A DNA stretch of 64,000 nucleotides from contig NZ_CP035283.1 in the NCBI RefSeq assembly GCF_004103755.1, positions 620,001 to 684,000 of the forward strand, in the 5' to 3' direction. The notes under the pieces were generated by a model, which was not told where the DNA came from, searched no databases, and saw only the letters and a program-made list of their open reading frames with translations. Positions 16,811-23,813 of this stretch are shown piece by piece; position 1 is the first letter of the stretch; each line of letters opens with the position of its first letter. Source of the DNA: Caproiciproducens sp. NJN-50 (GTDB lineage Bacteria; Bacillota; Clostridia; Oscillospirales; Acutalibacteraceae). The translations under genes were made by a program, and so were the position numbers.

Positions 16811-16832
16811 TTAAATATGAGGCGATTGTCAA
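16804..16832 (-). promoter_or_regulatory. Sigma-A promoter of the TrmB-like/decarboxylase operon
   Basis: On the minus strand TTGACA (16827-16832), 17 bp and TATAGT (16804-16809) form a near-consensus promoter. The predicted transcript begins near 16797, leaving only about 13 nt before the proposed start. Confidence 0.75.
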
Positions 16833-16906
16833 GCCAAGTGTGGAAAATAAGGAAAGATTTTTTCATTTTGTGTGATTTTGTCACATACAAATTCTGCGGG
16901 AGTGGT

Positions 16907-16912
16907 TATAAT
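16907..16912 (+). promoter_or_regulatory. -10 box of the trxA promoter
   Basis: TATAAT lies 40 bp before the trxA ATG and is preceded by TGG. No good -35 is seen at normal spacing. Confidence 0.4.
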
Positions 16913-16951
16913 AATACCAACAAAGAGTAAAAGAGGAAAGGAAGAATCCAA

Positions 16952-17263
16952 ATGGCAGTTGTAACAGTGACACAGGACAATTTCGAATCCGAAGTTTTAA
17001 AATCCGATAAGCCGGTCCTTGTGGATTTTTGGGCGTCATGGTGCGGCCCCTGCCGCATGGTTTCCCCAATTGTCGACGAAATCGGCAACGAATCCGATGG
17101 AAGATACATGGTGGGGAAAGTCAATGTGGACGAACAGCCGGATATCGCGGCAAAGTACAATATTATGAGCATTCCGACGCTGATTGTATTCAAAGACGGC
17201 ACGCCCTCGCAGACCTCGGTCGGAGTGCGCAGCAAACAGGACATTCTGTCCATGCTGGATTAA
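16952..17263 (+). CDS. trxA: Thioredoxin
   Basis: The 103-residue protein is a complete thioredoxin: VDFWASWCGPCRM carries the active-site WCGPC at about residues 31-35, and the cis-Pro is in SIPTL near residue 74. It reduces protein disulfides using electrons from thioredoxin reductase, not encoded here. The ATG has AAAGGAAG 8 bp upstream and its own -10 box. It is divergent from the TrmB/decarboxylase operon and followed by a macrodomain gene after 94 bp; a weak terminator-like fold lies between. Confidence 0.95.
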   Translation: MAVVTVTQDNFESEVLKSDKPVLVDFWASWCGPCRMVSPIVDEIGNESDGRYMVGKVNVDEQPDIAAKYNIMSIPTLIVFKDGTPSQTSVGVRSKQDILSMLD

Positions 17264-17280
17264 AGCTCCCGCTGACGGAA

Positions 17281-17338
17281 TGAAAGATCCGAAGGAACCG
17301 GAAACCGCCGGCTCTTGCGGGTCTTTTCCCTTTTTACG
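17281..17338 (+). terminator. Possible terminator after trxA
   Basis: AAAGATCCG pairs with CGGGTCTTT (one G-U pair) around an inner CCGG/CCGG hairpin, followed by a T-rich stretch. The long loop makes this tentative, and some read-through into the macrodomain gene is possible. Confidence 0.35.
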
Positions 17339-17357
17339 ACGAAACGGAGGGATTGCC

Positions 17358-17867
17358 ATGCTGAACGTCATCCTGGGGGATATCACAAAACAGAAAGCCG
17401 ACGCGATCGTCAACGCCGCCAACTGTTCGCTGCTGGGCGGCGGGGGAGTGGACGGGGCGATTCACCGGGCGGCCGGGCCAGGGCTGCTGGACGAATGCCG
17501 CGCGCTTCACGGCTGCGAAACGGGGAAGGCGAAGATCACCGGCGGATGCCGTCTTCCCGCGAAATACGTCATTCATACCCCGGGACCGGTCTGGCGGGGC
17601 GGAACCGCCGGGGAGGAGGAGCTGCTGGCGGGATGTTACCGCGAAAGTCTGTCCCTGGCCTCACAGTACGGCTGCAGGACCGTCGCTTTCCCCTCGATCA
17701 GCACGGGTATTTACCGTTTTCCCCTGGAACGCGCAGCCCGGATCGCGGTCCGGGAGATCCTGTCCTTTCTGCGGTCGGACCGGGTGGTGAGCTCTGTTAC
17801 CATGGTCTGCTTTGACGCGGGCACCAGGGCGGCCTACGACGCGGCGCTGACGGAGCAAAACGGCTGA
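17358..17867 (+). CDS. Macrodomain protein (ADP-ribose/O-acetyl-ADP-ribose hydrolase type)
   Basis: The 169-residue protein is one macrodomain. DAIVNAANCSLLGGGGVDGA near residue 17 holds the ADP-ribose-binding Asn and the glycine loop, and SISTGIYRFP near 115 holds the second loop. YmdB-type members remove or bind ADP-ribose, including O-acetyl-ADP-ribose deacetylation and mono-ADP-ribosyl hydrolysis. I chose the ATG at 17358, with CGGAGG upstream; an earlier in-frame start would reach back into trxA. No sirtuin or ADP-ribosyltransferase lies nearby, so its partner reaction is unknown. Confidence 0.88.
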   Translation: MLNVILGDITKQKADAIVNAANCSLLGGGGVDGAIHRAAGPGLLDECRALHGCETGKAKITGGCRLPAKYVIHTPGPVWRGGTAGEEELLAGCYRESLSLASQYGCRTVAFPSISTGIYRFPLERAARIAVREILSFLRSDRVVSSVTMVCFDAGTRAAYDAALTEQNG

Positions 17868-18001
17868 ACCTTTCCGCCCGCAAAGGCGCCGGAGCCCTGC
17901 CTTCCTGTAAAAAATCTGCTTTCTTTTGGAACGGTGTCCGAAAGGAAAGGCCGGATGCGCTTGCCGCCGTCGAGGACGGACGGCTCATCGACCTAAGCTA
18001 A
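17867..18001 (+). pseudogene. Possible 3' remnant of a lost gene
   Basis: The frame ending at the TAA of 17999-18001 reads as plausible protein (FFWNGVRKERPDALAAVEDG near the end) but has no start or SD and cannot be assigned to a family. It follows the macrodomain stop directly. The 17868-18261 gap otherwise holds two hairpins and no intact gene. Confidence 0.25.
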
Positions 18002-18052
18002 ATCTCTGCCACATCGTCTAGTGGTGAATTCGAATTTATCTGCAATCCGTAT

Positions 18053-18091
18053 GAAAAGAGCTGTGCCCTGTACCTGGACGCAGCTCTTTTC
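18053..18091. terminator. Hairpin terminator
   Basis: A perfect 11-bp stem GAAAAGAGCTG / CAGCTCTTTTC encloses a 17-nt loop. A/T-rich flanks on both strands would let it act in either direction, for the macrodomain gene (+) or the stalk-domain gene (-). Confidence 0.55.
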
Positions 18092-18132
18092 AATTTCTTT
18101 CAGCAATTCCATTTCAATTTGCGAAACAAGAC

Positions 18133-18173
18133 GTGTTCCTCCCCCCCCCCCCCCGATGGCGGGGGAGGAACAC
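18133..18173. terminator. Hairpin containing a 14-C homopolymer
   Basis: A perfect 13-bp stem (18133-18145 with 18161-18173) has a loop made mostly of C. The run of 14 C residues (18141-18154) extends from stem into loop. It lies about 90 bp past the stalk-domain stop on the minus strand. Function as a terminator is plausible; its T-tract is weak. The C-run length may vary between cells or be mis-sequenced. Confidence 0.5.
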
Positions 18174-18261
18174 AATCACACTTGCATAATCAACTGAGAT
18201 GCTGCAATATCTAATTTCTAATTCGTTTTTATGATCAATATTTCTGTTCTTATCGTCATAA

Positions 18262-19602
18262 TCAGCTCGCAAAGTAATAAAGCATAAACGTTTCCGGATC
18301 ATTCATGTTTGCTTGCCAAATACGCCAACCGGAACCGGAGCCAACCGTGTAAAAATAGATCGTTTTTGAATTTACGTCGACCAGTGTGGGATATGGACCC
18401 TGATACAGTGCGTAACGCCCGACATTGCCGACATAATAAGTGTTATTGATATCATCGGCGATTTGCGAAAAGGCCGGGTCGTTTGGGCCGGTATCTTCCA
18501 GAATCGCACCCCGATACTTTTTCAGGCTTGTCAATGCCTGATTCATCTGAGCCTTAAGCCATGTCAGCGTTGCGTCCGTGGGCTTGGCAGCATTAGTTTT
18601 TTCAGAGTCGTCGACCCAAACAATTGGGTTAAAGGCCAAACTTTTGGCGGATTTCGGGTCGCCGGCATCTTGGCCCGCGGGCAGAGAACCGATCACTTTA
18701 CCGAAGCAGTCACAGACAAAGCGAAGCGGAACATACGCCGTGTTGTTCGCAATCACCGGCGGGGTATCAAGCGTTTCCGTCTTGCCATTTACATCGGCCG
18801 AGGTCTGCCCCACGGTCATCTTGATGTCCATGCTTCCGTCTTTGTTATGGATTTTTATAATCGGAGGCAGATTCGATGAACCGTTATTGGAGCCATAAGA
18901 AATGATATCGCCGTTGCCGGCCTGATAGCCCCAGAGAACGTCTGCTCCGCAGGTCTGCCGGATCACACTCACCGGTACAAGCGCACGGTCGTTCTTCATG
19001 ATCACGTGGGCGTCTGAAAACTCCCCGTTTAACATCAATAAATAATCCCCCGGCGCCGCATCCACGGAACCGTCCGCAAATGTATAGATGTGATTATCCG
19101 TGAGTCCGTTTTCATCGAATTTCGAAAAGGCTTTGTAGGTCGGGTCGGTCGTATTGATAATGGGAAAGACCGTCTTGCCGATCTTGTCTATATCGGCTGC
19201 TAATTTCTGATATCCGGCCTTCGACGTGTCGGTGTATTCGACGCCGGACGGATAGGCCAAAACATAAGAATATTCGTTCGTCTGCGCAGCCAAATACCTT
19301 TTTCCGGCGCCAACCACATCCTTCGCCGCTGATTTTCCGTCATATCTTATGATGCTGAACAGCACACCCGTTTTGCTCCCGTCCTCCTCAGATTCCCTGT
19401 GAAGAAACGAGACGGAGGCTGCTGAGGAGATGATACGGTATTGCCCCGCCCATGATGCGGGCAGGGTCAGGGAAAAGCGCACCTCGCTGTTTGTATAACC
19501 GATTTCATCCGCTGACTCGGGCGAAGCCGCGGCCGACGCCATCGTTTGGGGGCCAAGAATGGTTGTTGCTAAAATCAATAATAGGGACAGTGCTTTTTTC
19601 AT
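18262..19602 (-). CDS. Secreted protein with copper-amine-oxidase N-terminal-like (stalk) domain
   Basis: The 446-residue protein starts with a signal peptide (MKKALSLLLILATTILG..., cleavage probably near ASA at residue 24). The middle part, about residues 160-330, has the stalk-domain pattern of clostridial surface proteins: MLNGEFSD, ALVPVSVI, then TAYVPLRFVCDCFGKVIG. The C-terminal 110 residues look like an independent globular domain ending in aromatic residues. Such proteins are exported and often cell-wall associated; the enzymatic copper domain is absent. The ATG has GGAGAGG upstream and overlaps by four bases (ATGA) the end of a truncated upstream frame, so it was probably the downstream gene of a now broken pair. 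Confidence 0.75.
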   Translation of the reverse strand: MKKALSLLLILATTILGPQTMASAAASPESADEIGYTNSEVRFSLTLPASWAGQYRIISSAASVSFLHRESEEDGSKTGVLFSIIRYDGKSAAKDVVGAGKRYLAAQTNEYSYVLAYPSGVEYTDTSKAGYQKLAADIDKIGKTVFPIINTTDPTYKAFSKFDENGLTDNHIYTFADGSVDAAPGDYLLMLNGEFSDAHVIMKNDRALVPVSVIRQTCGADVLWGYQAGNGDIISYGSNNGSSNLPPIIKIHNKDGSMDIKMTVGQTSADVNGKTETLDTPPVIANNTAYVPLRFVCDCFGKVIGSLPAGQDAGDPKSAKSLAFNPIVWVDDSEKTNAAKPTDATLTWLKAQMNQALTSLKKYRGAILEDTGPNDPAFSQIADDINNTYYVGNVGRYALYQGPYPTLVDVNSKTIYFYTVGSGSGWRIWQANMNDPETFMLYYFAS

Positions 19603-19793
19603 GTAGACCTCTCCTCGTTTTCGTTAACATAAAGATCTATTACAAATCGTTCATTGGTGGAGAAAGTGATTCGGCTCACCTTCAGATGATGATCCTTATA
19701 GTCATACGTTTCAAATCCTAAAAATCTTTCGGGCGTAATCTGTTCATCGGCTTTTGCCGTGATGTTATTGCCTGCGGCGTGGATCGGCCTAAA
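19599..19793 (-). pseudogene. 5'-truncated remnant coupled to the stalk-domain gene
   Basis: The frame of 64 codons after an in-frame TAA (19794-19796) reads as convincing protein, for example RFLGFETYDYKDHHLKVSRI. It ends in a TGA that overlaps the ATG of the stalk-domain gene. There is no ATG or SD at its beginning, so it appears to be the 3' end of a gene whose front was lost. The family is not recognised. Confidence 0.45.
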
Positions 19794-19904
19794 TTAGCCT
19801 ATACCACGGAAAATAGCTAAATGAATGGTGGAATCGGCCATCCGAGGGCGATTTGGCTGATCCTTCAATCAATATTATTATACTAGCACGATAGCTTCCT
19901 AATG

Positions 19905-20081
19905 TCACGCTATGCGTATTACATACCGCGCCTGCGGCGGCGTTCCCACCTGAGAGGCAATCTGACCGACCTGGCTGTCCATGTTGTCGAACATACCCGA
20001 CAGATTATTCATGATGCCGCCGCCCGCCATGAGCTGTTGAATCCCTTGCGATTTCCCGGAGGGCTTCCGGTATGAAAACAT
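19905..20081 (-). pseudogene. Small frame or gene remnant next to hppA
   Basis: A 58-codon frame on the minus strand reads KSQGIQQLMAGGGIMNNL and is Met/Gly/Gln-rich. No SD precedes its ATG, and it overlaps the hppA promoter region. Together with the fragment at 19599-19793 it suggests that the 19603-20150 gap is a decayed gene region. No family is recognised; chance is possible. Confidence 0.25.
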
Positions 20082-20085
20082 GCGA

Positions 20086-20114
20086 TTGAAATTTAACTGA
20101 TTTTGGTCTATAAT
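20086..20114 (+). promoter_or_regulatory. Sigma-A promoter of hppA
   Basis: TTGAAA (20086-20091), 17 bp, TATAAT (20109-20114). The ATG is 37 bp downstream with GGGGG as SD. Confidence 0.75.
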
Positions 20115-20150
20115 GAAAATAATGGAAAATATGGAAAAGGGGGATCCTAT

Positions 20151-22271
20151 ATGGAAGCAACCATTTTCGCACCGATCGGGGCGGTCGCAGCGCTGGTTTT
20201 CGCGTGGTTTCTTGCGGCCGGCGTGCTGAAGGCGGATGAGGGCAGCGAACAGATGAAAAAGATTTCGCTGGCGGTGCGCAGAGGGGCGAATGCTTACCTG
20301 AAACGGCAGTACACCGGCGTCGCGCTGTTTTTCGGCATTATGTTCGTCATCCTGCTGGCAATGTCCATCGGCGGTTACCTGACGATCTTCGTACCGTTTG
20401 CCTTCATCACGGGCGGTTTTTTTTCCGGGCTCTCGGGCTTTATCGGGATGAAGATCGCGACGAACGCGAACGACCGCACGGCCAACGCCGCGCAGCATAG
20501 CCTGAACTCCGGCCTGCACGTCGCGTTTTCAGCCGGGGCCGTGATGGGCTTCGTGGTTGTCGGCCTCGGCATCGTACATATTTCTCTGTGGTATTATCTT
20601 TTGAAATTCTGGTTTTCCGATCCGGCGCACCTGACCCTTGCGGCGGGGCAGACGCTTGAGAACGCGCAGATCGAAGCGATTACTTCAGCGCTTCTGACCT
20701 CCGGCATGGGCGCCTCCTCGATGGCGCTGTTCGCGCGCGTGGGCGGAGGGATTTTCACCAAGGCCGCCGATGTCGGGGCGGACCTGGTCGGCAAGGTGGA
20801 GGCGGGCATCCCGGAGGACGACCCGCGCAACCCCGCCGTGATTGCAGACAACGTCGGAGACAATGTTGGCGACGTGGCAGGGATGGGCGCAGATCTGTTT
20901 GAATCCTATGTCGGTTCCATCGTCTCCACCGCCTCCCTTGCGGTTGCGGCCGGTCTGGGCTTCGCGGGCGTGGGGCTGCCGATGATTCTTGCCGCAATCG
21001 GAATTTTCGCCTCCATCATCGGCTCCTTCTTTGTCCGGACGAAAGAGGGCGCGACTCAGAAGAACCTGCTCTCCGCGCTGCGGCGCGGAACCTGGATCAG
21101 CGCGCTGCTGATTGCGGTGGCGTCCTATCCGCTGATCCGGTACAGTCTTGGAAGCGGCCAGACGGGCCTGTACTTCGCCATCCTGTCCGGGCTGCTGGCC
21201 GGGATTCTGATCGGCATTTCCACCGAATATTTCACTTCCGACACCTACCGGCCGACGCGCGCGCTGGCGGAGGACTCCTCCGGCGGCCCGGCCACGGTGA
21301 TCATCGGCGGGCTCGCGCTCGGAATGCAGTCCACCGTCCTTCCGGTCGTCATCGTCGGCGCCTCGGTGCTTGTCAGCTACTTTGCCTCGGGCGGAGCCGC
21401 CGACTTTAACCACGGCCTGTACGGGATCGGCCTTTCCGCGGTGGGCATGCTCTCCACCCTGGGCATCACGCTTGCGACCGACGCCTACGGCCCCGTCGCG
21501 GACAACGCCGGCGGCATCGCGGAAATGTCGGGATTGGGCGAAGAAGTGCGGGAGAGGACCGATGCGCTCGATTCCCTGGGAAATACGACGGCTGCGACCG
21601 GCAAGGGATTTGCCATCGGCTCCGCCGCGCTGACAGCCCTGGCGCTCATCGCATCCTTTATCAACCAGGTCAAGATCCTGAAGCCGGACTACGCGTTTGA
21701 CCTCAGCATTACGAATCCGACGGTGCTGACCGGCCTGTTCATCGGCGGCGCGCTTCCGTTCCTGTTTTCCGCGTTTACCATGAACGCGGTGGGGAGGTCC
21801 GCGCAGAGCATCGTCAACGAAGTCCGGCGGCAGTTCCATGAGATCACCGGCCTGATGGAGGGAGAGGCCGAGCCGGATTACGAGACCTGCGTCGATATCT
21901 GCACGCGCTCCGCCCAGAGGGAAATGATCCTTCCCGCCGTGATCGGCATTCTGTCGCCGATTGTCGTGGGGCTGGTTCTGGGCGTTAACGGCGTGGCCGG
22001 GATGCTGGCCGGCGCCACGGTGACGGGCTTTGTGATGGCGGTCATGATGGCGAACGCCGGCGGAGCCTGGGACAACGCGAAGAAGTACATCGAGAGCGGG
22101 CAGCTTGGGGGAAAGGGCAGCAGCGCGCACAAAGCCGCCGTGGTCGGCGACACGGTCGGCGATCCGTTCAAGGATACGTCCGGGCCTTCGCTGAACATCC
22201 TGATCAAGCTGACCTCCATGGTGGCCATCGTGTTCGCGGGCCTGATCCTCTCTGTTTCCGTATTTCATTGA
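20151..22271 (+). CDS. hppA: Membrane-bound K+-dependent inorganic pyrophosphatase (ion pump)
   Basis: The 706-residue polytopic protein contains the substrate signature DVGADLVGKVEAGIPEDD near residue 205 and DNVGDNVGDVAGMGADLFES after it. The C-terminal counterpart, with GDTVGDPFKDTSGP, is also present. These acidic motifs bind Mg-pyrophosphate. The segment GNTTAATGKG has Ala where K+-independent enzymes carry Lys, so K+ dependence is expected. The family pumps H+ or Na+ using pyrophosphate; the ion is not decided here. The ATG at 20151 has an SD; the earlier GTG overlaps the -10 region. It is a single-gene unit typical of energy-limited anaerobes. Confidence 0.95.
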   Translation: MEATIFAPIGAVAALVFAWFLAAGVLKADEGSEQMKKISLAVRRGANAYLKRQYTGVALFFGIMFVILLAMSIGGYLTIFVPFAFITGGFFSGLSGFIGMKIATNANDRTANAAQHSLNSGLHVAFSAGAVMGFVVVGLGIVHISLWYYLLKFWFSDPAHLTLAAGQTLENAQIEAITSALLTSGMGASSMALFARVGGGIFTKAADVGADLVGKVEAGIPEDDPRNPAVIADNVGDNVGDVAGMGADLFESYVGSIVSTASLAVAAGLGFAGVGLPMILAAIGIFASIIGSFFVRTKEGATQKNLLSALRRGTWISALLIAVASYPLIRYSLGSGQTGLYFAILSGLLAGILIGISTEYFTSDTYRPTRALAEDSSGGPATVIIGGLALGMQSTVLPVVIVGASVLVSYFASGGAADFNHGLYGIGLSAVGMLSTLGITLATDAYGPVADNAGGIAEMSGLGEEVRERTDALDSLGNTTAATGKGFAIGSAALTALALIASFINQVKILKPDYAFDLSITNPTVLTGLFIGGALPFLFSAFTMNAVGRSAQSIVNEVRRQFHEITGLMEGEAEPDYETCVDICTRSAQREMILPAVIGILSPIVVGLVLGVNGVAGMLAGATVTGFVMAVMMANAGGAWDNAKKYIESGQLGGKGSSAHKAAVVGDTVGDPFKDTSGPSLNILIKLTSMVAIVFAGLILSVSVFH

Positions 22272-22290
22272 AAAAACGGGACCTTCCGTG

Positions 22291-22318
22291 TTGACATTCC
22301 GTTTTAGAATGTTATAAT
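22291..22318 (+). promoter_or_regulatory. Sigma-A promoter upstream of the HAD/DUF188/FAD operon
   Basis: TTGACA (22291-22296), 16 bp, TATAAT (22313-22318). The first good gene start is at 22675, so the 5' leader would be about 350 nt. Confidence 0.7.
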
Positions 22319-22324
22319 ACAATC

Positions 22325-22674
22325 GTTTTGGCGGATTTACGGAGACCGCGGAAGATTCCGATGCGTAGGATAACGGTCTGCTTGAAAAGCAGAGGCCATT
22401 TTCCATTCCCCGGCCCGGTTCGGTGGCATTGACGATTAATGTCGGCCGGCGATGCGGGTCGGAAGACGACGAACCGTGATTTCCAAGTGCCGTGGACGCC
22501 ACAGCAGCGCGAACCGGATGGATAAAATTCCAATCCTGTTTTTTCCGCGCAGCCGGCATGGCGTCCACGATTTTGCTTATTTTGTATCTCCGGGCGGGGA
22601 AACCCGAAGCCCGGACAGGAATCTTTGCAATGCTGCTGACAGATGAAAATTTGCTTTTGGAAAGGTTGGAATTC
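22325..22674 (+). other. Long, structured 5' leader without an obvious gene
   Basis: No gene is visible in this 350-nt transcribed stretch. It contains a perfect 10-bp long-range pair (22491-22500 with 22560-22569), an inner GCGCG/CGCGC pair, an upstream CTGCTT-GAA-AAGCAG hairpin and an AGACCG/CGGTCT pair around 22342-22380. I could not match it to any riboswitch or T-box motif I know. It may be a regulatory RNA or a decayed gene. Confidence 0.35.
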
Positions 22675-23343
22675 ATGATCCGGGCGGTCATTTTTGATAT
22701 GGACGGTTTGATGTTCGACACCGAGCGGCTGACTCACGTTGCCACGGCGCAGGCGGGAAGGGAATTGGGGTATCCGGGTATAGCGGATTTCGCCCGTGAA
22801 ATGATAGGGAGGAACGAAAAGGAATGCAGCGGGCTGTACACTCGGTATCTCGGCGGCGATTTTTCCTATCGGGGCTTTTCCGCCCGCAGGCAGGAGATCA
22901 TCGGCGCCTTGATCCGGGAGAACGGCGTGCCGGTGAAGCCCGGCCTGTTTGAGCTGCTGAGTTTTCTGAAACGGGAGGGATTCCTTCTGGCGGTCGCCAC
23001 GTCAACTTCCCGGCGGCACGCGCTTCCCTATCTGGAGCAGGCCGGCGCCGCCCGGTATTTTGACCGGATGGTTTTCGGCGACATGCTGGAAAAGAGCAAG
23101 CCGGCCCCGGATATTTATTTAAAAGCCGCGTCGGAGCTTGGAATTCCTCCCTCGGATTGCATGGCGCTGGAGGATTCGCCGCTCGGGATCCGGTCCGCCC
23201 ACGACGCGGGGATGAAAACCGTGATGGTTCCCGACCTTCTGGAGCCGGACGAGGCGCTGAAAAAAATCGTCGATTTCTGCGTGCCTTCGCTCTTCGAAGT
23301 GATCGAACTCATCCGGAGCGAACGAAAGGAGAGCGGAACTTGA
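22675..23343 (+). CDS. HAD-superfamily hydrolase, subfamily IA (beta-phosphoglucomutase-like)
   Basis: The 222-residue protein has all HAD motifs: FDMDGLMFDTE (nucleophile and acid Asp) at residues 7-17, ATSTS as motif II near 110, KPAPDIY as motif III near 144, and ALEDSPLG as motif IV near 167. It dephosphorylates or isomerises a small phosphorylated compound, often a sugar phosphate. The ATG at 22675 gives the family length; the longer reading from 22492 adds 61 residues with no homology. Its stop overlaps the TTG start of the next gene, so translation is coupled. Confidence 0.87.
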   Translation: MIRAVIFDMDGLMFDTERLTHVATAQAGRELGYPGIADFAREMIGRNEKECSGLYTRYLGGDFSYRGFSARRQEIIGALIRENGVPVKPGLFELLSFLKREGFLLAVATSTSRRHALPYLEQAGAARYFDRMVFGDMLEKSKPAPDIYLKAASELGIPPSDCMALEDSPLGIRSAHDAGMKTVMVPDLLEPDEALKKIVDFCVPSLFEVIELIRSERKESGT

Positions 23344-23813
23344 AGATCCTGGTCGACGCGGACGCCTGCCCCGTGAAGGAGATCATTGTGAGAATCGCGA
23401 AAAGTCATGGGATTCCGGTGACGATGCTGATGGACACCTGCCATGTTTTGGACGACGGGTACAGCACGGTCATCATCGTCGACAAAGGCAGGGACAGCGC
23501 GGATCTCCGGCTTGTCAACCTGATCGAGCCGGGGGATCTGGTCGTGACGCAGGACTACGGCGTCGCGGCGATGTCGCTCGGCCGCGGCGCGGCGGCGCTG
23601 AACCAGAACGGTATGGTTTACGGCGCGGATAATATGGACCGGCTGCTGTTTGAGCGCGCCCTGGGGCAGAAGATCCGGCGCGCGGGCGGCAGAGCGGGAA
23701 AAAACAGAAAACGGACCGGGGAAGACGATCAGTCGTTTGAACGGGAACTGGAAAAAATGATTCGGAAAACGGAGAAATCGGAGGAAAAGTTTTCATATGG
23801 ACCGGATTTATGA
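23340..23813 (+). CDS. DUF188 (YaiI/YqxD) family protein
   Basis: The 157-residue protein has the family hallmark ILVDADACPVK at the N-terminus, then VDKGRDSADLRLVN and TQDYGVAAMSLG. The conserved acidic residues resemble those of PIN-like nucleases, but no activity is established for the family. The start is TTG at 23340, four bases overlapping the HAD stop, with AAAGGAGA upstream. The last 45 residues are charged and probably disordered. Its end overlaps the next gene by 17 bp. Confidence 0.85.
   Translation: MKILVDADACPVKEIIVRIAKSHGIPVTMLMDTCHVLDDGYSTVIIVDKGRDSADLRLVNLIEPGDLVVTQDYGVAAMSLGRGAAALNQNGMVYGADNMDRLLFERALGQKIRRAGGRAGKNRKRTGEDDQSFERELEKMIRKTEKSEEKFSYGPDL

Noticed and set aside
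16871..16885. TGTGA-N5-TCACA upstream of trxA as a Crp site
   Set aside because: Spacing of 5 differs from the usual 6 and there is no support in context; probably chance in AT-rich sequence.
18011..18036. tRNA-like words (a CATCGTCTAGTGGT D-arm-like piece followed by TTCGAAT)
   Set aside because: No acceptor stem, anticodon arm or correct spacing can be folded; chance or a distant remnant.
17993..18175. 60-codon minus-strand frame (LVSQIEMELLKEIEKSCVQ)
   Set aside because: It looks protein-like in part but runs through two terminator hairpins and the poly-C run, and has no SD. Left as unassigned.
20685..22721. Long antisense frame (678 codons) opposite hppA
   Set aside because: It is the mirror of a GC-rich coding frame, with Arg/Gly/His-rich low-complexity protein and no SD; hppA is certain.
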